A stretch of 64,000 nt of DNA, from assembly GCF_050624435.1 (NCBI RefSeq), contig NC_134547.1, positions 31,865,419 through 31,929,418 of the forward strand, written 5' to 3'. Under the pieces are notes generated by a model, which worked only from the letters and a program-made list of their open reading frames with translations, searched no databases and had not been told where the DNA came from. Both the position numbers and the translations under genes were made by a program. This DNA is from Tenrec ecaudatus. Lineage: Eukaryota > Chordata > Mammalia > Afrosoricida > Tenrecidae. The number at the start of each line of letters is the position of its first letter. The first letter of the stretch is position 1. Shown in pieces: positions 21,561 to 32,480 of the stretch.

Positions 21561-22070
21561 ATTTCCAGCATGAAGAAGACTCGAGCAGCAACTCAGAAAA
21601 GTATTCTGCTAAGTCCCTCTTATCAATTTACAATATAAAAACATCTCATGCATATCAAAGGGAATCGGGGTAGCAGCCGACTCCCCACCCTCCCTGGGAG
21701 CTTTCTGTACCCAGGTTAGTACATATTTACACGTGGAATGCACACAGGATTATACCAGGGCCAAATACTGAAGGAAAACATGCGGCAAATGGTCGCTTTA
21801 ATAAGTCCTGTTCTGTGGAAAGGAAATAAAACCTGAGTATTAATGAGATATAATTATATATTTAAAATCTTTTCCCTTGTGCAGTATATAGGATTAATGC
21901 CAGTAAACTCACAAACTGCAACATTCTACTCCATTACATCTGCAATGATTAGAGATAGTTTGAACATCTGGCATATAATCTGTGATAGAAAGCAGCATTC
22001 GGCACTTTAATGGACGTCTGGAGGCTACACATATCTGATTTTATTTCTCTCTGTTAACTCTTTCGTGGAA
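21560..22070. promoter_or_regulatory. Candidate conserved non-coding element
   Basis: Repeat-free A/T-rich block with ATTAATGAGATATAATTATA, TCTTTTCCCTTGTGCAG and TAGATTAATGCC-like words, flanked by GC-richer unique DNA. Proposed from texture only. Confidence 0.25.
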
Positions 22071-22289
22071 GGGAAGGATTTGGTGACCAAGAAGCCTGCT
22101 TTCTCCCCTTCTCCCCCGGCGCCCTCCTCTCCCAGCACCCCTCTCATTTGCCACGCGCTCTTGCCCGTCATGTTGTCAAAATGGAAGCCATCGGATGTGT
22201 GGAAGAGTATTTCGAAGGTGCACAATGGAGCGGCATTAATATTCAGATTTGAAAACATGTCAGGACCAGGAGGAGAGGAAACAAGGACA

Positions 22290-22800
22290 GATTCCCTGCC
22301 CTCGGAAAATCGAAGGCCCTCAAAAGAAGCTGTGTCCGCCTTGTCGGTCACGCCTTCGCGGGCACTGGGCACATGCGCGCCTTCTGGGTACCCTGTCCCA
22401 CCTGGTGGCTCGGCTGCCTGGCCTGCGGGCTCTGGCGTCGGTGTGTTTGTGATGCCAGCGCAGCGAGCGGAGGTGAGACAGCTTTGCCTGGCACGGACTT
22501 ACCCTGCTGAAAGGAGATGCTTTCTCTGCTTCTTGTAGGGTGTGTCTAGACCCAAGGGAAACAAGCAAGGCTTTCGCCTTCCTGCGCTTCTCCAGGGGAA
22601 AGAGAGCGCCTTTGTGGAGCGGGCCAAGAGTGACAGCGCGCCCTGCACTACCATGCCCTTTCCTGAACAGGCGGCCTAGCCACCACCTCGGGAAGCCCGG
22701 GCCTGGGACCTCGCAGAGGTCAAAGAAGAGGGAGACCATGCCACCGCGGGACCGGGCTCCCTGGCCTGCTGCTAGCAGAACCCGTCTGGAGACGCCCCAC
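22290..22800. promoter_or_regulatory. CpG-richer patch
   Basis: CpG dinucleotides cluster clearly above the window's background (GGTCACGCCTTCGCGGGC, ATGCGCGCC, CAGCGCAGCGAGCGG, GTGACAGCGCGCCC, CCACCGCGGGACCGG). A donor-like GAG|GTGAGA (22471) and an acceptor-like CTTCTTGTAG (22539) occur, but no supported exon. It could be an enhancer or an orphan CpG island. Confidence 0.3.
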
Positions 22801-22809
22801 AGTAAGTGG

Positions 22810-23050
22810 GTCTGGGGGTGAAGTCATCATTTCCATGCCTTGAATTTAATGGCTGGTGCCGAATGTTGCCATAAAGGCCAACGTTACTGCTCATAACTAC
22901 AGGTGTAATAAGGCGAGCGTTGGCCCTTCAGGCCCTTGCAGCAATAATTCATGTGGGAATTAAGAAGGCTTAATGAGTCCAATGTGTCACCGGAGACCTC
23001 AGAAATATAGTTCTTAGAAAGGAAGGAAGCAGAAAGGACCTGCTGGAATT
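22810..23050. promoter_or_regulatory. Candidate conserved non-coding element
   Basis: Repeat-free block with TGAATTTAATGGCTGGTGCC, GCAGCAATAATTCATGTGGG and AATTAAGAAGGCTTAATGAG, directly right of the CpG-rich patch. Confidence 0.25.
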
Positions 23051-23207
23051 GAGATTATGAGAGGAGTTATTAAGGATGACGGCGACGGAGCTGGCTCTCC
23101 CTCGCCTGGTCCCTCTGTCTCAGGGGCTTCTGCCCGGGGGCACCTGCCTACCTTTTCATCCCATGCTAAGCTCTCTGAGAGCTGGCTCTTGCCAGTTGTT
23201 TCTGCTA

Positions 23208-23390
23208 GAGCCGTGACTCTCAACATCTGGAGACATGTCTCACTGTCGTAAATGAGGTGGCGGTGCCTTCTAACCGCCTACGAGGATGTAGCTAAACAGC
23301 CTTCAACGTGCAGGCTGGTGGCCGCCACCACTGCCCTCCAACCACAGAGCGATCTGGTCCCAAGTGTCAATAATGCAATGTGGGGGGCTG
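23208..23390 (+). mobile_element. MER5A-like hAT-Charlie MITE
   Basis: Contains GAGCCGTGACTCTCAACATC at the left end, ATGTAGCTAAACAGCCTTCA, AGCGATCTGGTCCCAAGTGT and CAATAATGC. These correspond in order to the MER5A words for the 'CTCAAC' end, 'GCTAAACATCCTACAATG' and 'ATCTGGCCCAAAATGTCAATAGTGC'. Confidence 0.6.
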
Positions 23391-24507
23391 CTGTGTCAGC
23401 CGCAAGCCATGTGAACCCAGGATCAACAGAACCTGGGGCTGCGCAGTCCTGCCCAGCTGCAGGAGCGCCGGCTAGTTTGAGACCATCGTGGCCTTCCAAC
23501 CGGAGTGAGTCCCCATCCTCCAGCATCACGACAGCCAATGTGTACTGTATTGTGTAGGGTTTTCATGGGCTCGTTTCCGAAAACACATTCTCAGGATTGA
23601 TACCGAGTCTACAGTGATTGGCAGCTACCTGTCCACCCCGAGTGACACTGCTGGAATCTGAAATATGGGTGGCATGCAAGTCACCACCGCATGCAAGTCA
23701 CCACCGTGACTTCCAGCCGCATGCAAGTCACCACCGTGGGGCAACCGAGCTTGGTGGTGATCCTGTGGGCACGTCCTGTCTACATGGTAGTCTTGAATCA
23801 CCACTTCAGTTCTCAGAGACGTGGGCACTTTGGGGCAAACGATATAGGAGCAGCTGCCCCTGGTCTGACCCTGAAGGGCACAGAGTCAAGGGCACTTCAA
23901 CTCTGGCTCCCAGTGGGCCCAGTGAGCTGATTTGGTCGCCGTGGAATCTCAGAGATCGTGAACTTCCATGAACCTGCTCCCGAGAGATCTGAAATAAGTA
24001 GAAATGCAGATAGGGACGGATAGACTAGACCTTGTTCTGTCTCTGAACAAAGGATTCGCTGAGCCAATGGGTTCTGAGAACAGACTCTGTAGGACACTAT
24101 TTTTAGACCCTTTTAAGACAAGCATCTTTCAAGTGTCTGAGACCCACCCGTGGGGCTGCCAGGGGTCCCCGTGTTGTCACGGCTGGCCCTTCACCCTTAG
24201 CAAATCAGTGGCAGCAGGACACCGCTTGTCCCCACTTTGTAGTCATTAACAGCAGCTCCGGAACATACTTAAGTCTGAAGTGAGATCTGGTGTAAAATCA
24301 TCTTAGAAACCTGATTGTTTTCCCCCTTAAAACCTGACTATCCTTCATCTCAAATAACCACACACAAAGGTTTTCCAACCCATCCTCAGCCTTAATGTCA
24401 TCCACCTGTCAAAACGCCCTCAGCCCCGGCACCTGGGACAAGTCAAAACCAGTCCCAGGAATTCCTGGACCTAGGACTCCTACTTCTACTTCCCAATGTG
24501 ACGCACT
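23391..24507. other. No gene recognised; contains a small triplicated motif
   Basis: Three copies of a 17-mer beginning GCATGCAAGTCACC lie at 23672-23735. Otherwise unassigned. Confidence 0.35.
23672..23735. repeat. Three-copy 17-bp repeat
   Basis: GCATGCAAGTCACCACC occurs exactly at 23672-23688, 23689-23705 and 23719-23735. The third copy is separated by 13 bp. Confidence 0.95.
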
Positions 24508-24698
24508 GCGGTGGAGTCCATTCCGACGCATGGTAACCCTCTAGGACAAATAGGACTTCCCAAGAAGGCTCCCAAGGCTGTACATCTTTACCAAAGAAGA
24601 CCAGTACGTCTTCCTCTAGTGCAACACTGGTGAGTTCAAAGTCCTGACCTTCCGCGTTAGCAGCTAAGCACTGTAACTACTGTGCCACCAGGACTCTA
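24508..24698 (-). mobile_element. AfroSINE, antisense
   Basis: Tail-to-head order on plus: CTGCGGTGGAGTCCATTCCG, GTAACCCTCTAGGACAAATA, GGTGAGTTCAAAGTCCTGAC, CTGTAACTACTGTGCCACCA and GGACTC. Confidence 0.85.
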
Positions 24699-24934
24699 GA
24701 AGTTCCTGAACCCAAACCGAACTCCCTGCCATCACTTTGCTTCTGCCTCACAGTGGCCCTGGATTTGGTCTGTGCTGCCCATTCCCCTCCTGTTGGCACC
24801 CCGGCCTGCCATTTGTACACACAAGGACCTGTTTCAGCTCAGCAGCCACACGACCTCCACTGGTCCATGGCCTCCCATGCCACCTCCTCGGACAAAGGAG
24901 TCATTTCCTTGAGGGTGCACATTGTAGTAGCCCA

Positions 24935-25005
24935 CTCCCTGCACACGCCTATACAACACACATACACACAACACACATACACACATACACACAACACACA
25001 ACCTC
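24935..25005. repeat. CACACA/TACACA-rich low-complexity tract
   Basis: Irregular ACACAC and ATACACAC words. Confidence 0.85.
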
Positions 25006-25297
25006 AAAAGGCAGAGATAGCCTCCATCTCTTTCAGTTTAGTTTTTTTTTTCTTTCTGCTATACCCAGATACTGTTGGAAAGGCTTCCTGACTAATCCCT
25101 ACCCTTCTCCAAGTGGAGTCAGGCCACATCCTACCCTCTGGTCTCCTCAATCAAAGGGTCTTTTCTTTCCATCCCTGCAAAGGTTGCTGTGATTGGCTTG
25201 GTATGAGTCTAACAGACGAGCTGATCCACGAGGACAGGATAGTGCTGGGGGTTTGCTTGGTTTGTAGTTTGCTTTTCTCTGACCATCAGGCACAGCA

Positions 25298-25372
25298 CAG
25301 CAGTTGGTGGTTTTGAACTGCTGACCTTGCAGTTAGCAGCCCAACTCCTAACACTCCACCACCAGGGCTCCT
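25298..25372 (-). mobile_element. AfroSINE head fragment, antisense
   Basis: Only the tRNA-like head is present: GTTGGTGGTTTTGAACTGCT, GACCTTGCAGTTAGCAGCCC and CCACCACCAGGGCTCC. Confidence 0.8.
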
Positions 25373-25525
25373 GAGGATGGGTGAGGGAGGGGAATGGGAG
25401 GGCTTTTTGAGGGATCAGACTACTATATCAGTCTTTTATTTTTGTACAATCTTGGGTGGGGGGTGTCACCCAAGGACTTTTTGTCACTGAAGATTCCCAA
25501 GATGCAGTGACTTAACACCTGTCTA

Positions 25526-25756
25526 TAAGGTGACCAGATGTCCCGCTTTTGGCGGGACAGTCCCAATTTTTAATAATTTTTCCCACGTCCCGTGGCATTT
25601 TTTAAAAGTCCCGATTATTGATTTTTGGAAAGTATGCACGACAAGCTAGGGTATATGGTTTTTGGCTGCCATGTGGCTATTTTTCCAGGATATGAGTTTT
25701 ATTAATGGGGTCCTGCTAGTGTCCCACTTTACCCATGTTAGAATCTGGTCACCTTA
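25526..25756 (+). mobile_element. Intact-ended 231-bp MITE with 14-bp perfect inverted termini
   Basis: The left end TAAGGTGACCAGAT (25526-25539) and the right end ATCTGGTCACCTTA (25743-25756) are exact reverse complements. GTCTA flanks the element on both sides (25521-25525 and 25757-25761), consistent with a 5-bp target-site duplication. Just inside the left end TGTCCCGC and GCGGGACA form an 8-bp stem with a 5-base loop (25538-25558). There is no open frame, so it depends on a transposase made elsewhere. The superfamily is not certain; hAT is possible, but 8 bp is the usual hAT duplication. Confidence 0.85.
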
Positions 25757-25761
25757 GTCTA

Positions 25762-28700
25762 GAAGCTAGGGAAAGAGCAGGTGGCCCCTTACGAAGTGTC
25801 CACTGAAATGATCTAGAACCAGGCTTCTCATTGCCATTTGCGGAGTGTGTGCATCTGGGACACCAGGAAATCTCTCTAGAGACTCACCCACTTTTCTGTG
25901 CTCCCCTAGGCCCTCATCTGACTTCCCAAGTTCTTCTTCACCCTCTACCCCCAATCTCAAAGGGCTGGTTCCCAAAGGAGAAAGGTATTTCCCAAAGACC
26001 CTAAAGATAAAGTGTTAGAATGCTTGGTTTCAAAAAATCTCTTTAGTGACCTTTGATATGAGACCTTGACATTCCTGAATGTCACCAACCACTGTCACCT
26101 GGTCCTTCTCATCCCAATGGGAGAGAAGCCCCACAGACTAGTTACTCATCCCCCAGGTCATGGGGACGCTTTACCTTTCCCTCCCGAAGTGTATGTCCTC
26201 CCACCCTATTTCGGCTCTTCTTAAAGACTCTCCACCCAGCAGCAAACACTTCCACATTAAGCAGGTGGGTAGGATCAGCCTCACCAAGCTCTGTGGAGCG
26301 CAGTTGGTGCTAGCCCAGCATGCAAGCCCTCTCCAAGACGGCGCCTGCAGTTTGGGCCATGTCAGAACCACACGGTCCACTTCCTCCTCTTCCTGGAGGA
26401 AGCAAGTAACCCTACTGTGGGCCCTAGAGAGTCTTAGAAGATTAAAAACAGAATATGGGTAAGGATGCAAGCCAGGAAAGCAAATCGGCTCCGTTAGCTC
26501 CTCCTGTGTCACACCTTGATTTTGAAACTTGTCAGCAGTCTAGTGTCTGTTCCCAGTTAAGCTCAGAGATTTGTATTCAGTTCCTTAATCCTGGTCTTAA
26601 GCCAGTGAAGAGATGAGTCTTTGAAGGGTCTGGGAACTGGTTAAAAAAAATGTGGAACTGTCCAGAGAAAGAGGTAGGCAGGGTGAGGATGCTCTGGGGG
26701 ACAGAGAGGAGACCGGTGCTGGAGGTCTTCCTGGGCCCTTTGCCTAAGTCCACTGTATGTAGACTTTAGTCCTGGTCACCCGGGATACTGCCCCTGGACT
26801 GACCAAGTGGCTTCCTGCTTCTGGAAGCATCATTCTTTCAGAGCAGCCTCACATCCAGGGTGGGTCAAGGGGCTTCTCCAGTATTAATCGTTTCTACTGA
26901 AAAGGTGCATTGTAAGCCTTTACTTCCTGCCCACCCTATTTCCAAAGGGCCGTGAGGCAGCTGCTCTTAAGCAGGAATGAGACTGTGTGTCCACAGTGGG
27001 TGAAAAGGCAGCTATATGTACAGGGGTGCGTGTGCCTCGCTTGCTCCCGTCTTCTCTTTCGGTTCTGGCCCTCCTTTTTTCCACGTGGCTTTCCCTACCC
27101 CCCTGAAGCAGCCATCTTCAGTTGCCAACTCTCCCACGGCCCCCCGCCATGTGGTCTTGCACGCTTCCCAGAGAAAGCGTGTACCATCGGCGACCGTGCT
27201 ACCGGAAGTGGCTCATTCCCTCAGAAAAGTTACTTGGATGATTGAAAAAGAAGGACAGAAGCCACTTGCCATGTGGAGCACCCACCCTTTCCTCTCACGC
27301 TCTTCCGGGGCTGCGGGCTGGTAATCTTTTAGACACTGTGCATAGCCTTGCTTGGATGAGCTGGGCAGGGCACACGGTGCCCATTTTACAGACGAGTAGC
27401 TGGAGAAGTTAAACAAGGGTCTCAAGATTCAGTAAGGAGCAGGACTGGGACGAATGGCTGATGGTGGCTTTTCTGTATTCCTCTCGCTTCGCTACGAGCC
27501 TGCATGTGTAGACACCGAAGACCCAGGTCTCCGAGGCTCTGTGCCCTCCTGGCACGAGAACCAGTGGCTGGAGACTTGAAACCAGTCTTTGTGCCTATGA
27601 GAAGATGGACATTGGCATCTGTCCACTAAGGACTGTTGGGGCAGTGGCATGGCAAGGGCATAGTGAGGTCACCGATTGTACCACCTGGCTCTGTCAGAGG
27701 GGCTCACACCCAAATGCGCCAGGCTCTCTGGTGGTGGCAGCGGCAGCGGCAGTGGGTGTGCAGTACCACAGAGGTAGGTACTGCCAGGGAAGTGCTGCAT
27801 GGAGCCCGCACCTGGGCAGAGCCACCTGGACCAGTGGGAGCAGGCAGTCCTAGAGGGAATCATGGGAAATGGGGTGGGAGAAGCAGGGGAAGGCACTTAG
27901 ACACTTGGTCCTGTAAGTGGGTGAGGGGTGTCTTGTACCAGCCCGTTTTTTCCCTTCGAGGGGCATGAGTTACATTCTAGCTCTGGGTGACACCAACCCT
28001 CAAGTCACCTTGTTCATTTAATTTCCAACTGCATACCTTTCTGCATCTGAGAAAGGCAGCGGGTAGAGACGGTAGACAGATGTACTTTTCCTCTGCCCGC
28101 CTTGGGTGGGGGCACGGCTGGCCCTTTAAGAGCGACCTTCTTTCTTTTGCTCTGTATAGCAGATTTGTGACTGGGACGCCACTGTCGCGTCAGATGACCC
28201 ATTCACATTCCCTGAGATGTTCTGCAGTGGTCGCTGGAAGTTCCACTTATGGCCCACCATAATCTGTTAGGAGGTTCCATGAGAATACAAAGTGCAGGCT
28301 GGTGGGAAGTGTGCTCCACTGCCCCCCCAGGCTGGATTCACTCTTGGTTGGTACCTGCTGAGCATGGTGGGTGCCTGACTGGCCTTTGGGCTCTGCTGTC
28401 CAGCTTAGCTCGCAGCCCCCGCACAGCTGATGGACCAACAGAAGCCAGCCAGGGGGAGGCTGACCTAGCACAAGCACCCCGCTTTTCCGCATGCATGCCT
28501 ATTTCAGTTGTAGGCTCTTCCCTGGAGTTTGGTTCAGATTCGGGTGCCCAGTGAACTGGGGTTACTGGGACACAGTCAGGCCTGGTGCACTGTGCGGGCT
28601 TTGGGGATTTGATGCCCACTTATCTTCAGAAAGATCTCAGAAGAAACAGAAATGAACATTTGTGCTTTCCTTTTTTCTTGTACTGAAATTATCTTTTTTT

Positions 28701-29280
28701 TTTTTTCTTTTCCTTCTTGAGAAACAGCACTCCCACACCTTAAGGGAGGGAGCGAGAGAGTGAGTGGATGGAATGCAAATCTGTTCTCCGAAGGTTGTGG
28801 GGGCCATCTGGTGTCCGTTGGCTGCAGACAGGAATGACTGCAGGCGGGAGGGCAAAGGAAAGCACAGGGCAGGTGAGGGATGCGAGGGGAGAGGCTGACT
28901 CATCTTTATCTGTGTCACCCAACAGCCCATCAGGAGGATGGGGGCGGAGGGCGGTCCTCATGCTGTGGGAAGCAGATCAAAGCCAAAAAGATAATGGCTC
29001 AAAGGAAAAGAGTGAGCTGCTACTGATGAAGAAAGCCTGGGAGAGGTGTGGGTCAGGATCCCCGATGCCACGCTGGACTTGGTGAATGTCTGGGGGCGGG
29101 TGGGTGGGGGGGTCTTCAAAGGAATTGTGAATCCCCGCACCGGCCATTCAGGCTGTTCGGTGTCAGGCCCAACATGAGCACCCACTGTGAGGACAGCCCC
29201 TTGGGCTTTATGTTTTCTGGGAAACTCCAGTCCTCTCCCCTGTCCCATACCAGCTTTCTCTGTGGAACAGAAATAACCCG
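25762..29280. other. Repeat-poor unique block without recognised gene
   Basis: About 3.5 kb with only one MIR and no AfroSINE, RTE or L1. Many short open frames on both strands, none with a domain. A CGGCAG-rich short stretch lies at 27737-27755 and a T-run at 28690-28705. Confidence 0.35.
27325..27460 (+). mobile_element. MIR SINE
   Basis: Contains GACACTGTGCATAGCC, CCCATTTTACAGACGAGTAG and AAACAAGGGTCTCAAGATTC with AGCAGGACTGGG, the MIR core and tail order. Confidence 0.5.
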
Positions 29281-29425
29281 TCAAATATTTGGAATGTGTA
29301 ATTAAATATCTAATGCCAATTGGTAAATTACTAATGAAATAATCAGGGGCTTTTACGGTTTATAGTTCAGCTTGGATTTGGACACTGAATGGTTATTGAT
29401 TTTACATAGAGTAGACTCTGCGTTT
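29275..29425. promoter_or_regulatory. Candidate conserved non-coding element
   Basis: Repeat-free A/T-rich block with GTGTAATTAAATATCTAATG, CCAATTGGTAAATTACTAAT, GAAATAATCAGG and GGTTATTGATTTTAC: several TAAT homeodomain cores and a CCAAT-like box. Inferred from texture only. Confidence 0.25.
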
Positions 29426-30905
29426 CAAAACATTAGATGCATGGACCGGGAATGTGAGAGTGAAGAAGCTTAGGGGCAGCAGTGGGGAACGCTGCCAGGC
29501 ACTGACCCTCGGAGTGCATGCAATGCAGGTGCAGGGGACCCAGGGGCACTCTTCTGTGCCCTCTGTCTATCACCAGTAGAGGAACTGGAGGACACCTGGG
29601 ACTGACTGCACCTGTTTCCCAGTAAGGGGTGCCAAAGTAGGGGGGGGGCACTACAGACAAATGCAATGAAACCTTGCCTGATTCCCACAGAAGCTGGTCC
29701 ACCAGGTTGATGGGGGAGCTTCCCTGCTCCCACCCCCAGCAGGTAGGAGATGCTCTGAAGCGGTGTCATTCCCACAGGCTGGGGCGTGACAGGTAGGTCT
29801 TAGAAATCTTTTTGAGAGCAGAGTGCAAAGAAAGATTTGTACTGAGATCCGGGGAATATAGTCACCTAGAAGATGCCAAGGTTCTCAGTTACTGGTTAAA
29901 TATGGAGGCACATGGTTCCTTATGGGGCCAAGAAGCAAAGTCCGTCTGTTTATGTAGCGTGCCGTCAAGTTAGTGACCCTGTACAGCCGAACGAAACACG
30001 GCCAGCCTTATAGCTGTTGGGCTCCCTGAGCTTATTGCTGCAGTCACTGTCTCAGTCTACCTCATCGAGGTCTTCCCCTTTTTCATGGAGCCTCCCACTT
30101 ACCAAGCACGATATCCTAGAACATGTCCAAGATATGTGAGACAAAGTCTCACCATCCTCACTTCTTCAGAGGATTTGAATTGTACTTCTTCCAAGACAGA
30201 TTTGTTTGTTCTTTTGGCTTTGCATGGTGTATTTGGTATTCTTTGCCAACACCATAATTAAAATCAATGAATTCTGCTTTGGTCTTTCTTATTCATTATC
30301 CAGGTTTTGCATGCATGTGAGATGATTAAAAACCCCATGGCTTGAGTCGAGCACACCTTAGTCTTCCAAGTGACATCTTTGATATATTCCACTTTAAAGA
30401 GATCTTCTCCAGCAGATTTCACCTGTACAATATATCTTTGGATTTATTTTCTTTTTTACAGTTGCTTCTAAGGGTGTGGGTTGTGGATCCAAGTACAATC
30501 AAATCTTTGGCAACCTGACTATTTTCTTGGTTTACTGTGATGTTGTTCATCAGTCCAGTTTTGATGTTTGCGGTTCTGGTTTGGTTTAGGTTCCATGTGA
30601 GGCGTGATTCACAGTGAAAGCTGTGGTCTTCGGCTGCATCAGTGAGCATCAGGTCCTTCTCGCTTTCAGCAAGGAAGACCGGGCCCTCTGGTATCTCCGA
30701 TGGCTAAGGCATGTCCCATCAATCCTGATGCAGAATGTCCGCTACATAGTGCAGCTCCTGGGATTTATGCTCAGCATAAAAATTAGGTAAATATGGTGAA
30801 AGGCTACAACTGTGGCACACACCTCTTCTGATTTTAAGCTATACAGACACCACTCTGTTCTAGCCAAATGACTACCTGTTGGTCTAAGTACAGGTTCTGC
30901 GGGGA

Positions 30906-31294
30906 TCACAGTGTGGTGTTTTGGACTTCCCATTCTTTATAATGGAATCTATACTTTGTTTTGATCCACACAATTAAATGCTTTTGCACTGGCAGTGAAA
31001 TTGAGGTAGCATCTTTGTGGTGATCTCTGCTTCCAGCCAATTTCCATCTGGCATCAGCAATAACTTTCCCCAATATAGATCTTTTTCTGCATCCAGGTTG
31101 AATCTCTGGCAGTTCCTTGTCAATGCGTTGTTGCAAACCTGCTTAATGATCCTCAGCAAAGCGTTACCTGTATGGGACATTACATTGCCTGATAATTTTG
31201 CTTTCTCTTGAATCGCTTTCCTTTGGAATGGGCATGAATATGGATCTCTTCCAGTTTGTTGGCCAGTTAGCCCTGTATCTGTTTGCGAAAGCAT
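30906..31294 (-). pseudogene. RTE reverse-transcriptase remnant
   Basis: Two overlapping frames together cover the RT core: 'LLRIIKQVCNNALTRN' in one frame and 'QQRIDKELPEIQPGCRKRS' followed by 'IADARWKLAGSRDHHKDAT' in the other. The frame changes inside the conserved QAGF region, showing at least one frameshift. It is a fragment of a dead retrotransposon, not a host gene. Confidence 0.75.
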
Positions 31295-31377
31295 TTTCTT
31301 TGGTATCCTGTAGATTCAAGGTGCCATTCTTAGCACTGCCTTCAATGCAACTGCAGATCGAGTTGAGCCCATGGCAG

Positions 31378-31416
31378 TTTGTTTGTTTGTTTGTTTGTTT
31401 GTTTGTTTGTTTGTTT
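31378..31416. repeat. (GTTT)n microsatellite
   Basis: About ten tandem GTTT units inside the antisense RTE. Confidence 0.95.
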
Positions 31417-31567
31417 TGTTCAGTGCATCTTGGATTTTTTTCCTTCTTGATTGCATGTTATTTCTTGAAATGGCTGACCACTGACCAATTCTCTTTGGCC
31501 ATGACTAGATCTCTTCCATCTTCGTTTAATGCTTGCTGAGTCATCCAATAATTCCTCCATCAAGCTT

Positions 31568-31757
31568 ATTATCATCAGGTCAGTTCTACTCATAGCAACC
31601 TGTAGGGCATGGTGGAACTGCCCCTGTGGGGTCCCAAGATTAAAGATTTGCAAAAGTAGAAAGCCCCCTATTTCTTCAGCAGAGCGGCTGGTGGTTTTGA
31701 ACTGCTGACCTTGTGTCTAGCGTCCCAACGTGTAACCCACTGCGCCACTGGGGCTCC
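31568..31757 (-). mobile_element. AfroSINE, antisense, nested in RTE
   Basis: Well preserved: ACTCATAGCAACCTGTAGGG, GGAACTGCCCCTGTGGGGTC, TTTTGAACTGCTGACCTTGT and CCCACTGCGCCACTGGGGCT. RTE sequence resumes on both sides. Confidence 0.9.
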
Positions 31758-32480
31758 TTGTCCATAGAATACTTCAATATTACAATGTGAGCCTGGGGAG
31801 TTTTTCTTCGGTTCTTTACGTTTGAGACATGTGGAGCGTGTCCTACCCTCTTGATTCTGTAATTCCACTTCTCTCACATTTCATTACCATGCCTTGCTTT
31901 GTCTTCCTGGGCCACCATTTGAAATATTTTGTTCTGCGCTTGATCATAGCTTCCTTTTGTTTTAGTGACCGTATGTTCAAGAGCAAGTTGCAGAAGCTCC
32001 TCTTACATTTCGTTTGGATTTTCCTTTCTCTCCCGTCTCTCTAATGACCATTTGGTTTCTTCACGTATGCTGTCCTGCGGTCTTCCCATGGTTATTAGGA
32101 TTCAGTGTGTCAAACCAATCTTTGAGATGCTCTCTAAGTTCAGCTGCGATATATTCAAGGTAGAATTTTGGTTCCCATGAATTTGTTTTAGTTTGTTTTG
32201 GGTTTTTTTCAGCTTTAAATTGAAATTGCTTGGGGTCAATTGATTGATAGTCAAATGCTACCCATGTTCTAACGCATGATATTGAACTTCTCTATTGTCT
32301 CTTTCCACAAATGTAGTCAATTTGATTCTTGTGTATTGCATCCAGTGAGATCCACATATACAGTTGGCATGTATGCCATTGAAAACTAGCTATCTGCCAT
32401 GAATACATCATTGACCTTGAAAAAAAGTTATCATATACTTTACACCTACTGCTCACGTCTCTATCATATCATTGTTCAAC

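Larger units (their letters stand above)
29945..32480 (-). mobile_element. RTE (BovB-like) LINE, antisense, interrupted by an AfroSINE
   Basis: In transcript order (right to left) the element carries a degraded endonuclease region (about 32480-32200), the linker, the RT entry region (protein fragments 'IFMPIPK'-like near 31240 and 'LLRIIKQ' near 31150), the signature 'RIDKELPEIQPGCRKR' (about 31130-31080), the RT palm (to about 30750), the C-terminus and the 3' UTR ending near 29945. Frameshifts and stops throughout make it inactive. Interruptions are the AfroSINE at 31568-31757 and a (GTTT)n expansion at 31378-31416. RTE elements mobilise themselves by target-primed reverse transcription and are likely partners of AfroSINE. 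Confidence 0.8.

Noticed and set aside
22065-22538. 157-codon frame in the CpG-richer patch
   Set aside because: Tempting because of the CpG content, but the opposite strand has a similar frame (139 codons) and no domain is visible; GC-rich DNA has few stops.
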